Shown here piece by piece: positions 1-11,800 of a DNA stretch of 64,000 nucleotides. The notes under the pieces were generated by a model. It was not told the origin of the DNA and did no database searches. It worked only from the letters and a program-made list of their open reading frames with translations. Location of the stretch: contig NC_054872.1 in NCBI RefSeq assembly GCF_018320785.1, positions 25,316,769-25,380,768 of the forward strand, in the 5' to 3' direction. Both the position numbers and the translations under genes were made by a program. Source of the DNA: Cheilinus undulatus. Lineage: Eukaryota > Chordata > Actinopteri > Labriformes > Labridae. Numbering within the stretch: position 1 is the stretch's first letter; every line of letters starts with the position of its first letter.

Positions 1-1038
1 ATAACAAATCTTGCATCACTTTCAGCCACATACATGAGGTAGCTGAACTTTGTCATAATAATTGGTTAATAACTGTGTTTTCTCTTTATTTAATTGAATT
101 TCCAAAACACATTGTAGCCTAAATATTCTCCAGGTTGTAGGGAATTAAGTGTTGGAGGCTCAAAATTTCCTGAGGGAGAAACCCCAGATGACCTCTTATT
201 ACTTTCCCTCACTTTTTTCTTGAACCAGGAAAGGCAAGCATTTGGACCCCCCTTGCTGGCTACTGTCCCCCAGGCTAACTACACTATATGTCTGTAGAAA
301 ACCCTGCAAACATGTACGGCAGTACCACTTGGCATGTGTCACCTGTTAAAAGTATATTTGTCTTTCAAATGTAGTCAAGAAAAAGTAATGAGTCACAAAA
401 TATGATAAGTAAAGTACAGATACTCTTGAGTACAGAACTGCAGTATTTATATACTTTATTACTGTCCACCACTAAACATTACATTATCTAGCACAGGCTA
501 TGTGACATGATTAAACAAAACAGCATACAGTTCCTGCCATAAAACTCCCTCATTATGTAAATAGTGTAAGCTAATGGCCTCTTTTGTATGTCGTCACCTC
601 TGCACAGAGTCAGAGCTGAGGTCAGAGGCTTTACCAAAGGCTATTGAATGAAAATAGTTTGAATTCCTGTTTAGTGCATGAAAGCTGCTCTGCATCATTT
701 GACTTCCTCGTTTTTTCACCATACTTGTTCTGGTGTGGCATGTGCATCATAATTGTGTTGTAAGTGAAATATGCTGCACCATTTGTCTCATAATGACTCA
801 AAGGCTGTTTATAACATTACTGGCATTGTAAAACAGCAGCAAATTTTGCTGTACTTTTGACTTATTAAGCCACAAGTTTTATTACAAGTCATTACTTTAG
901 CCAAAAGCTACTACAGTTATTTATCAGCAGCTACAGGGCATTTACGTCATCACCCCTCTGACTGTTTTCAAGCTAATCTAACAGCATACTTTATCACATA
1001 TTCTGAGAGTCTGTTCACATCATCATAACTCACCTTTC
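1..1038. other. upstream region or intron, no gene seen
   Basis: No coding exon recognised. About 360-475 (stretches resembling agtaaagtacagatactc and ctgtccaccacta) looks like the worn right end of a fish hAT-type element, at low confidence. Confidence 0.35.
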
Positions 1039-1046
1039 CCTTAGTG

Positions 1047-2434
1047 CAGTGTTACTCAACCCTGCTCAACCAAAGAGCCAAATTGATGAAAAATGCCTTT
1101 GCAAGAGCCACGATGTAAGTGGTAAAAAGTGGCAATAAAAATAAGTTAAAGGTGGCAAATAATGGTCAAACAGCAGCAAAAAGGTGGCAACAAGGGGCAA
1201 AGTAGGCATAAAATGGCGAAAGTTAACCTGACATGCCAGATGGATGTGTTTCACACATCTATCTAGGGAAAGCTTCAACAGGAAACGGATGGGAAAAGGT
1301 AGAGGCTTTGAAAAAATCTTGGAGTGTGATTGGATGAACGTTCTGTCTGTCACATCTTTATGGGCCAATAAGAGCAACAAAACAAGTGACATAGCCGTTA
1401 TCAAGCTGCGCATGTGCAGCTACCGAGGAATAACGCGAAACATTGCGACTATAGACATGTAAGTACTTGACTTTTGTCGTTTTTGAAAAGAAAACAACTC
1501 ACTGCTGTTCTTTGTTCTTCTTTTAAAAAATGTCGTCAAGTTCTGATAAAACTGGTGTTTTAGCATCATCCAGGCTAAGCTCTTCCGCCATAATTGCACC
1601 GGACTCTTGTTGCTGCTTGTTTACGTCACGACTCTGCCGCGCCCGAAAGTACTGCCCCTCGTTGTCATTGGTCCTGTCACTTTCTAACCAGGCCCAAATG
1701 GTTCAGATGGGAGCTTTGCAAGATAGATTCGCCAACGGGCGTATCCATCTGCTTTTCAAGGTTAGTGAAAAGTGAATGAAAAGGGAAAAAAGAGGGAGAA
1801 AAAGTAGCAAAATGGGGCAGGAAGTGGCAAAATGGGTGAGAATTTACCAAAAATGAGTTACAGGTTGCAAAAAATGGTCAAAAAACAGCAAAATCATGGC
1901 AAGAAAATGAGTATAAAAGTGTCTTTAATTGGCAAAAATGTGGAAAAAATGGTCAAAAAGCAGCAAAGAGGGGCAAGAATGCTGAAAATAATGGCATTTA
2001 ATAGCAAAACACAGCTTAAATGGGCAAAAAGGGGCATAAAAATGAAAAAAATTGCAAATAGCTAAAAGCATGACTAAAGAGGCAAAAAACTGGTGGCAAA
2101 AATGGGACAGAAGTAGTAAAAATGGGCAAAAAAGTGGCAAAAAGAAATGGCAAAAGTGGGCTTAAAGCAGTTGAATTAGAAGTGGCAAAAAATTTGAAAA
2201 AAAGCCAAAAAATTGCAAATAAGGGTGATGGAAAAATACATATAAATAAGGAAGCTGAAAATTAAAGCCAACTGTATAAATGTGGGGATTCAAACTGATA
2301 AATGTGACTTGCAGTGGATAATTTCTGAGGTCATAGTTTCCTTTTTTAAAGGTTTTCTGGGGGAATAATATTTCAGATTAAGACATAAAAGAGCCACAAA
2401 TTATCACAAAAGAACCACGCGTTGAGTATCACTG
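1047..2434. mobile_element. non-autonomous hAT-like element, split by a nested insertion
   Basis: Ends are inverted repeats CAGTGTTACTCAAC (left) and GTTGAGTATCACTG (right). Flanking 8-bp duplications are ccttagtg (1039-1046) and ccttagcg (2435-2442), 7 of 8 matching. The TIR form and the 8-bp duplication are typical of hAT. The interior is an A-rich imperfect repeat of words such as gtggcaaaaatgg (about 1110-1220 and 1770-2215) with no transposase. A second element (1224-1764) interrupts it. Confidence 0.8.
1224..1764. mobile_element. MULE-like non-autonomous element, copy 1 (nested)
   Basis: Starts TAACCTGACATGCCAGATGG and ends with the inverted counterpart ATCCATCTGC...AAGGTTA. A similar copy lies at 52352-52892. 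Flanks ggcgaaagt and gtgaaaagt are a plausible decayed 9-bp duplication (6 of 9). It carries a - strand remnant beginning at the rc of gccat (about 1594) that is soon broken by a stop. Superfamily assignment from TIR plus 9-bp duplication is inference. Confidence 0.65.
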
Positions 2435-2814
2435 CCTTAGCGAGTTCTGACTAGGGATGGTGATGCCAACTGTAGGTTTTATTCACTCGAAAACTTTTAT
2501 TGGTTTTTTGAAGTTTGATGCCAAAATACAGACTTGTGCAGGTAATTCAAAAATACTGCGTGCCATTGCCAAGTGAATATGTTTATGTATCAGATAAGAA
2601 GCTCTGATTAGAAGCATTTTCATGGCTGCATCTTAAGAGGCAGCTGCACATTGTGAAGCCATATGCATAATCATAACAGAGATAAACAACAGTGACACAG
2701 CACAGTGAAGGACTCACAGTCAGTCCACTGAATGAAATCGTGGCTTTAATGAAATCAAACAGGCCACAGTGTTGACACTGCTAACAGAAACCTGCTTTAT
2801 TTTGTCTTTTACAG

Positions 2815-2853
2815 ACCCTGAGGATTACCAGCCGCCCATATGGAAGTCATACT
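2815..2853 (+). CDS. chn2: chn2 exon: N-terminal segment before SH2
   Basis: Encodes [12 protein letters not shown], the conserved chimaerin N-terminal motif. Acceptor is ttttacag and donor is GTGAGT. The exon starts with two bases that complete a codon from an upstream exon and ends one base into a leucine codon. Confidence 0.9.
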
Positions 2854-5800
2854 GTGAGTAATAAATTCATTTAATATTCTGATAGGCAGTCTTTGACCTG
2901 CTCAGGCCTGTAGTGTATTTTCTTTAAATAACAGCTCATTCATTCAGGACCTATAAATAACAAAGACACGTTTTCCTCTACTTGGAAGAATTGGGTTTTG
3001 CTGCACATAGTACAATTAGACACGCTACAGGTTCCAAAGGCCTCCGCGCACACACGGCACTCAAACACAGTCACCCACACAACACACTCACTCATGCACG
3101 AATGCAAAGCAGCCAATTCCTGATCTGTGTAAAATGGGTTACCGTCACTGGGGAAAATAACATTTTCTACCTGCAAAGAGGCTCAGCTGAAATGTGCTCT
3201 TCACAACACCCACCTCATTATACAATGTTTATTCACCCTGTGGGAGGAAATGGGTTCACTCCGCTGGATATATTTGGTGCATTTGGCAAAGCAAAGCGCA
3301 AATAATTTCAGCTTAGTGTCCTGAAAGTGATTTCAAGTTAACCAATTACAATGTACAGACTGTATACCTTTCCCCTGTAATTAAATGGCTCTTTTCTGAT
3401 TCCTCTTCTCACTCCTCTCACTGCTCCTCTGTGATGGTATTTTTAGAGCCCACCATGTCACAGGACTGGATGATGTCCAGATCTTGCTGGTTGGCTTAAG
3501 TCGGCCTGACAAAACATGCAAATTCACAGTCAGGAGCCTTCCTTCCCCTGCCTGGAGGATCTGCTGCGGTCAAGACTTAGCTCAGCCTCACACAGCGATT
3601 TCTGTGCTGTAATACTGGAGTATGAAAAGGGAGGCACAGTCTTCATTCTGTATCTGCACCTCAGAAGGTTAAGCCTGCTGAGAAGTACCTGAACTACAAT
3701 ATGACACAGAAAAGACTCCTATTACTGCAAGATTTATATATAGAGGCAGCTTTGGAAATTTGGTAGTGTGAGAGAAGCTTTCATTTTAGCCATATTAAGG
3801 GTTAAAAATCAGAGATAAACCACACTCATATACCCATACTTTTCATGCAGGCATTTTCTCTTGAATCCTGACAGACTCTGAGTTCTGTAGAAGGGTTTTG
3901 GCTTCTTTAACTATTTTTAACACGACTGGTTAAATGTGGCTGCTGAGGTGTTGGTGTCGATTTTTCTTCCTGCCACAAATCCCTCAATTCAGATTTCCCC
4001 ATACCTCACTGATTTACTTCAAATTCCTTCCATTACTTTAAATATAGAGGCGCTTTGATGTGCACTGTGTGTCTCTATAAGTGTATTTAAAAGTGCAAGT
4101 ATTTGGGGTTCTGCAGTCACCTAATGTGCACTTGTAAGTGAACCTGTAAGTGCACATTAGGTCTTAATTCACAGAAATGCATTGCAGATATATGGCTCCT
4201 GTCAGGAACAACCCTAGCCTTTCATATAATAGCTAATGGCATCTTTTGTACTTTGATGCAGAGCTGTGGTCAGAAGCTGGACTAAAGTGTTTTATTATAT
4301 AGAGAGTCTACAAGCTGCACTGCATCAGCTAACTTCCTTTCTCTGGTGTACAGTGTTACTTTGTAAAAAATCTTCAGTAAACGTGTGATTGAAGCCTATA
4401 CTAAGCTGTGTACATGAATCAGAGCAACTCTCATTAATATGCATGTATCTCTCTAACAGTGTACCAGCTACAGCAGGAAGCTCCAAGACCAAAGAGGATC
4501 ACATGTCCTCAGGAGGTTAGTGCATTTGAATTTACTGTATGTTTACAGTTTAAAAAACTATGAGGCCAACAAAGTCTCCATTCAGTACTAGTGAAAAAGT
4601 CCCTCACAAACTCATCATGGCAGGTGAATAATTATTAACAAAGTCATAGATCAGGTTTGTGACATCATCCATTATGATTTGACAAATACTTGCAGCATTA
4701 CAACTTTAGATCAAGGATTTGATACTTTGGTGATTTTGAAACCACATTTGTAATTAATTTTGTTTTATTTTATTTGTAAAGGGAACACTTACAATATTAA
4801 ACATAATTGTTGCCACAGATATTCATATTGAAAGCAGCGGTATAAAATCAGTAGGTACTGAGTTGATAATCTTTCAGCAGATTTTACACAATGTTTCTAA
4901 AGCTGCCGATAAATTTACAGTTCTTTAAACTATCCAGTTCCACTGGGTCGTAGCTTTGATGGAGAAAGCTTACTGCCCAAAGCAGTGCGATGGAAGGTTC
5001 CCAGAAAATCTCTTCTCAAATATATTCTTGGGGATTTTCTAGTTTCCTCTGAGTAAAAGCTAATAAGGTGAATCAAACCTTTTATGTTCCCATTCAAAAA
5101 AAGACTTCATGTTGATGAGCGACGGTATCAAAAATCTATTCACATTTTAAACTTATATTTTTAATCAGAAGAGAGCAGTGTCTGACAGTGTACAGGAGTT
5201 TTCTTGCAATTTTTGTTGCTTAAAAACAAGGAATTAGGCAGTACTGGGTGTGGTATACAGTGCATTCAGAAAGTATTCAAAACCCTTCACTTTTTCAGTT
5301 TTGTTAGATTGCAGGAATTTTGAGTTTCTTTTGTTCATACATAAGGTGAAAATAACGATGTTAGTTTTTTACCTTGACAGTTTTGGCGAGCAGCTCTCGC
5401 CTTCTTCAGAAGCGTCTCACTGACGGCGTGTGACGTGTCAGCCGGCAGATTTTTGTGTTGTTAGATTGCAGCCTGATGCTACAGTCAATTAAATTAATAT
5501 TTTATCATTAATCTTCATTCATACCCCATCATGACAAAGTGAAAACAGAATTTAAACATTTTTTGCAAATTAACTGAAAAATTTAAAAAAAGAAATATCA
5601 CATTGAAACAAGAATTCAGACCCTTTGCAACCTTGTTGCAAGGCACAGATCTAAGAAAGGCTACAAAATAAAGTTCTGCTGCACTGAAGGTTCCAAAGAG
5701 AACAGCGGATCAAGGCCTTAGCAAGAGAGGTGAACGTGAACGATGGTCACTCTGACTGACCTCCAGAGGCCCTGTCTGGAGATGGGACAAAGTTCCAGTG

Positions 5801-8800
5801 GGCAACCATCACAACAGCCCTCCACTGACCTGGACTTTATGAAAGAGTGGCTGGATGGAAGCTTCTCTGTAAACACATGAAAGCCCATTTGAGGTTTGCA
5901 CAGTGCCACACACTCGAAATGAAAGCCAAATTGGCTTTCAGTGGGCAATTTGCACTTGAAGAAAATGTTAAAATTCAGTTTTTGCTTTGTCATTATGGGG
6001 CACTGGGTGAAGATTAATGAGAAACAAAATGAATTTAATTGACTGTAGCATCAGGCTACAACATCAAAAAATGAAAAAGTTAAAGGCACCTGAATACTTT
6101 ATGACTGCACTGTATACAGTATATATCCTTTGTCTTGTACTTATATTGTATCAAAGTTTAAATTCTGTACACTGTTTTACATATTTTAGATAAATTATGT
6201 ATTAATTATTCATCAAAAGCAATCCTTACTGTGAAGTTTTATTTGCACATCATATTTAATGTATAGATGTGCTCAGAAATAGGAAAAAAATCACAGCTAA
6301 GGGCCTTTTCTAGAATCTCTAGAATCTTAAAACAACTTAGTTTTCCTTTTTTCACAAGGGTTGCTTAAGCAAACTTCACCACCTGCTGCTCCCATTTATT
6401 TTTTATAGACTTCTTTCCCCTCGCTTCTAAACTCAGTCGACTAGACGACAGCCACACTACTTCCTGCAAACGGAGGTTTCACTTTGGAAAACATTCACTG
6501 AGCAATGATTGAGCCTGGCAGCTGGAGGCTAGACCAATCAGTAACCTATGGAGAGTGACTGGCTACTTCATGAAACTCCTGCAGAGTGTTAAAGCTCAGA
6601 AAACTCAGCATGTTATTCTGACTGCATGGCATATTCCTAGCCTCAAATGTACATAAAAATGTAATTTGGTAAAAAAAAAAAAAAAAAAAGAAAGTTTGGT
6701 CAGTTTTTGAGCTTGTATTTTGTTTTCAGCAAAGGTCAGCAAAGGACGAGAAGGTTTGTTTTTTGTTAATGTAGTCAGCTGAGTCTGTGCCAACATCTGC
6801 ATGAGAGAGAGAGGACTTCTTATCTCTAATTCTAGATGTTTAAAGTGTTTTTGGATGTTCTTAGATGGGATTTTGGTCTTTATTAACCTGTACCTTTGAA
6901 TGTTAACTTAATCTGTCTAAAGCTAAAGTACACATCAGCCTTTCATATTCTTAATATACTAGTGGTTTGTGTGCTGGTTACTTAAATTGGACGGAACATT
7001 AGGATGCTGTTAATAACAGCATGCGATGGTGTGGTTCAGTGTTCACTTTAATGCTTAACTTTTGCCTTAAAACTGTCCTTAAAGAGGTAGTGAACACTGT
7101 AACATTTTTTTCATCTGTACACTGAGGTAATTTACTGAACTATAATAAAACACATTAATGTTAGTGTTATAGCTGAAATTTGCTCCAAACTGATAAAAAT
7201 CTGGATTTTACGGCTTTTAATTAGCTCAAACAGACATCTGCCTTTAAAAATCTTTTCTGAAAAATAGGCTTATGAGATGTAGAAACCAACCATCGGTAGG
7301 TTTCTACGTCACAAACTCTATATAAAAGATAGAGCGTTACTGCCTCTAACTGACTTTACCATTCAGAGACCACTCCCATCCTTTCTTGCACTGCTGCAGC
7401 TCTGAGAGCTCCGGCTATAGTAACGTCGCTGCAGGAGCAAACGACCCGAACGTATAGTGCTAAGAAACACCACGGTCTACCACCACACTATAGCCTGCGT
7501 CAGGGGACTCTGGAGGGAAAAACTCCTCCACTTTAAAAATTAGCTATGAGGCTGCAGTGCTGTGACTCTGTGTCTCTCTCTGACAAGGGGACATCACTGT
7601 CACTCACGCCTCAACTGGAAAACGCCATCCTTTACCCCCCCTCCTCTCAGTACCAAACTGCGCATTTTCTGGACATTTTTTTGAGTTACGGAGGTGGGCG
7701 GAGTTAGATCTGAGCCGGGGGTTTCACTCACACTTTAAAAATATTTACCAAGTCACTGCAAGTTTATGGAGAGTAAAGTGGAGAAATGCGAGCAGCAGGG
7801 ACTCTTTGGTAAGTTAGCGTAGACTTTTTTTTCTTCAGTCATGTGAATAATACTTGCAAAGCAAGTTACTCTACTTGTTACCACCCTCCATAAGACGAAG
7901 CTGCCAATCTCCTATTGTACAGTGTGACAGAAACAATGTATGTCTTTTCCTATTTTCATTGTGATTAGCCGTGGGTTGGCTGCTCATCAATTCAAAGCCT
8001 TGAATTATGTCAAGCATGTATTTATTCAATCTAGACATTTTTATTACAGACATGAGTTTAACAAGACATCCCCTATACTACAAACATTTATGAATAATTA
8101 ATCTTTCATTCAGATTAATTTACATGCTGTTATTAAGCACCTTTGTGGCAATCTTTAAGAAACTTTATTTCATATACAAGATGAGGAATTATTTCTTATG
8201 CATCTTAGAGAGATTTATGCTGAGACACTCTACACGGCACGATGTGACACAGAAACACACTAATAACTAATTCCTTGCAGCTGGTCGAGTCTCACCAGCT
8301 GTTTTCTGGCTCTGCATGTACGTCATTGCCACACTCTGTGATCTCGCTTCATGGTTTGGTGGCTGTGAATAGAAGCAGGGGCACAGATGGAGATAATCTG
8401 TCCTGTGGTGGAGAGTCCTTTATCTTTCACACAGACTGAAAGAATAACTCAGAGGCCATTTAATTGAGCTTTCATTATATATTTCTCCAGTTAATATATC
8501 CTCTTTTGTCTTTCAGATGGAGAGCAGACCAAAGTACTATGGCAGAGAGTGAGTGTAACTACATTTTTATGTTATTTTGCAGAGATTTCTCTTTCTTTTT
8601 TTGGAATAGCATCAGATGTGGTTAAGGGGTTTTTAGGTGGATGTGTTTCTTCATTTGTGTGTGCAATTATTTTGAACTGAAGGACAGAAGACATAAGAAG
8701 ATATAAGAAGACTTATATCTACTTTATTACTTTTTTTTACAGATTTCATGGCATGATTTCCCGAGAATATGCAGATGAGCTGCTGGCTGGAGTGGAGGGT

Positions 8801-11800
8801 TCTTACCTCATCAGAGAGAGTCAAAGACAGCCAGGGACACACACCTTGGCCTTGAGGTACCAACACTAGCAGTATTTAGCACAGAATCTCTGAGAAGTTG
8901 CCCCTTAAGGAGCCAAGTTCTCGCTAAAGCTCCATCATCCCCTTGTTCATCCACGTATCGTTGTACAGGTTCGGGCTTCAGACCCTTAACTACAGATTGT
9001 TCTATGACGGGAAGCACTTCGTTGGGGAGAAGAGGTTTGAGTCGGTCCACGACCTCGTGACAGATGCCCTCATCACACTCTACATCGAGACCAAGGCAGC
9101 GGAGTACATTGCCAAAATGACCACCAACCCCATCTATGAACATCTCGGTTACACCTCACTGCTGAAGGACAAGATGGTGCACAGGCTGAGCCGTGGACGC
9201 ACAGAACCACGAAGAGTCACCTTTCAGAGGGATGAAAGGGTGAGTTTTAAGACTGTATGTACGTGACACCAAAACAGACATGTATAAAGTTTATTATTAA
9301 ACATTTGTATATTTTTTCTTTTTGTTATAGTACTGCTTAAGTGGCATGTTAAAGGTGTAGTGTTTAATTTTGGGAATGTCAGCAGCATCTAACAGTCAGA
9401 TTCTAGATAGCGATGCTCCCCTCTCTGGTGATAACTGTGGCGACCAGAGGAGGAAAGGAGAAATGTATATCTGCTATTTGGTCCCTTCTGTGTTACTGTA
9501 GAACCATGTAAGATGGAAAAATCCAGGATGACACAGTCTCTGAAGAAGACCCTCCCTATGTATGATAAAAGACTCATTCTAGGACAAAAGAAAAAACTAT
9601 TTTATATATTCAGACAATTAAAGTCTGATTTAGATAGGTTTACTTATAAATGTCATGTTTTATTTTTAACCGAGTCTGTTTCACTGCATGCTTGTAGGCT
9701 AAATATTACACACTGAACCTTTAGATGGAAGCTAATACAAAACTGTAAAAACTACATTTTTAGAGTGGAGTCTCTTACTACAAATTTCTGCAGTGAGTAG
9801 AAAGAATAAACTAGGCCTGTTAATATTAACGTGTTAACGCTCGTGATTAATCCAGAAAACTTGACAGGTTAAAAAAATAATAACGCAATTTCATCGTATG
9901 ACTAAGTTTGACCACAGCTTCCTCCCATAGTCCTCCTGTACAGATGTTTACATCCCTGGGGTGAAAAGGTTGAGTGGTGATGAGTGAGGAGACGGACCCA
10001 AGTCTGCTTCACGCCAAATTTCGATTTAAAAAGCTGCCTAATAGAAGTCTGGATAAAACAAAAGTTGTGTGTACTTCATAGACTGTAGATAGAATTGGAC
10101 AAACCCTGTGTGACATCAGCCGTCTGCTTGTAATAGGTGGACTCAAACAGCTCTTGAAGCCAATCCGCGGAGGCTTCCATACTGAAATTGTGGTCTCAAC
10201 TGAACTTTGGATCAACCTAATGACCGGCCCACTAAGTGCGATTTCCTGTCCGCTAGCTAGCTAGCATTCTGGTTGACAGAAATGTAGCTTCTGCCTGTCA
10301 AGCTATCTGTCAATCAAATGAGATGTGCCAATCAGTTCGCAGTGAGGTTTTTCCTAAATATAATCTTAATGATTGTGGTACAAAAAATTTCCCCCCCGTA
10401 CAGCGAGAGCACATGAAGACATTAGCTAATGAGACACGTTTGGTTTTTTGAACTAGGCGGTAAACCAGTTGTGTATTTTTCAACAAACACAAGCAATTAA
10501 TCATTTTATGTTATAACCAACAAAATGGAAAGTACTAGTACTGACCTTTACAAATTTGATGTGAATTGTTGTATCGAAGGAAAGGATTATTATTTATATT
10601 ATTCTCATTTTCATTATGAAAAACATCTATAAAAACGAGGAAAGTAGGATTTATGGTAATCTATTCTTGGAAAAAATGACACTTAAATGATTGAATGATT
10701 TGAAGGGCACAACATCCCTGCTGCAAAAAAGTTTTAAACTGGTATTTTGACATGCATTTCAGGTTTAAGAAATATTGCATCTTCTGTGATTTTAAAATTG
10801 CATCAGGCGATATTGCGAGTAAATCTAAATTACGATTAATTGCCCAGCCCTTGTCTGTATATCCATAAATGTAGATGATCTCACCCAGGGTTCAATGCAA
10901 GGAAGTACACATCTTTGCAGAAAGGTAGAAACCTGGTAATAACTATCTGTAGCCATGAGGAAAGGATCATTTTGTCTGTTTTGAATGTGTTTGGGGAATT
11001 ACCCAGCGAAATAAGAACTTTTTTGTTTGTCAAATAATAAATAAGGAAGTTGGCCTGCCAGGAAAAGAGCAGGTGTTGAGAATTTTTTTTAGGAAAATGA
11101 CATAAAACAGCAGAACAAGCTAAGCTAAAAAAACACATTAAGCCATTCAAATGTTTATTTTGCAAGTTAACCAACTAACTAACCTGTTTGTTTTTGATTA
11201 TGCCTTGTAATTTTTACTTACATTGTTTAATATTTTTCTGACAGCACTTCATATCGATTGATAAATCATACCATATTTCATATCAAACTGATAAATACTC
11301 TACTATTTGTGGCCTGTTTGCTAAGCTAGCAGACAGCCATATACTCTCTTTAAAATCAACAGCAGATGTTCAATTTTTCCATTCTGAATGAAAATATTAC
11401 AGAGAGTAGAAGTTTTTCAGGGTCGTCAGATATCATGGAGATTCCCGTAGGAATATTGTATGTGGATTCCAGTTGATTGGGAGGCTCATAGCTCTCACCT
11501 CCTTGCTTGTTACTAGATTGCCAGAAAGAAAGATTGACAAAGCACTTCCTATATGGCCCCTGCTAACACTTGGTCTTTAAAGTCCAGTAAATTCTTCTGA
11601 AACAAATGGTTGATTTCACTGAGACTGTACATCAATATATTATAGTGTAGGACAATATTGTTTCTAGCTGCAGAGACAGCGTATAAGTAATAGGCTAGCT
11701 TTCAGGAAGACCTTGCTGCTAATTTGATAAGATGCTTCTTCTAAGAGTTAAAAGGGTTAATCAATAAATTCATTAGCAATAAAGAAAATCAATTTTCACA

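Noticed and set aside
1530-1775. Coding exon MSSSSDKTGVLASSR..., a possible N-terminus of chn2 (serine-rich like mammalian beta2)
   Set aside because: The same sequence recurs at 52649-52900 within a transposable element bounded by TIRs, and the frame lacks a donor that would join in phase to exon 2815.
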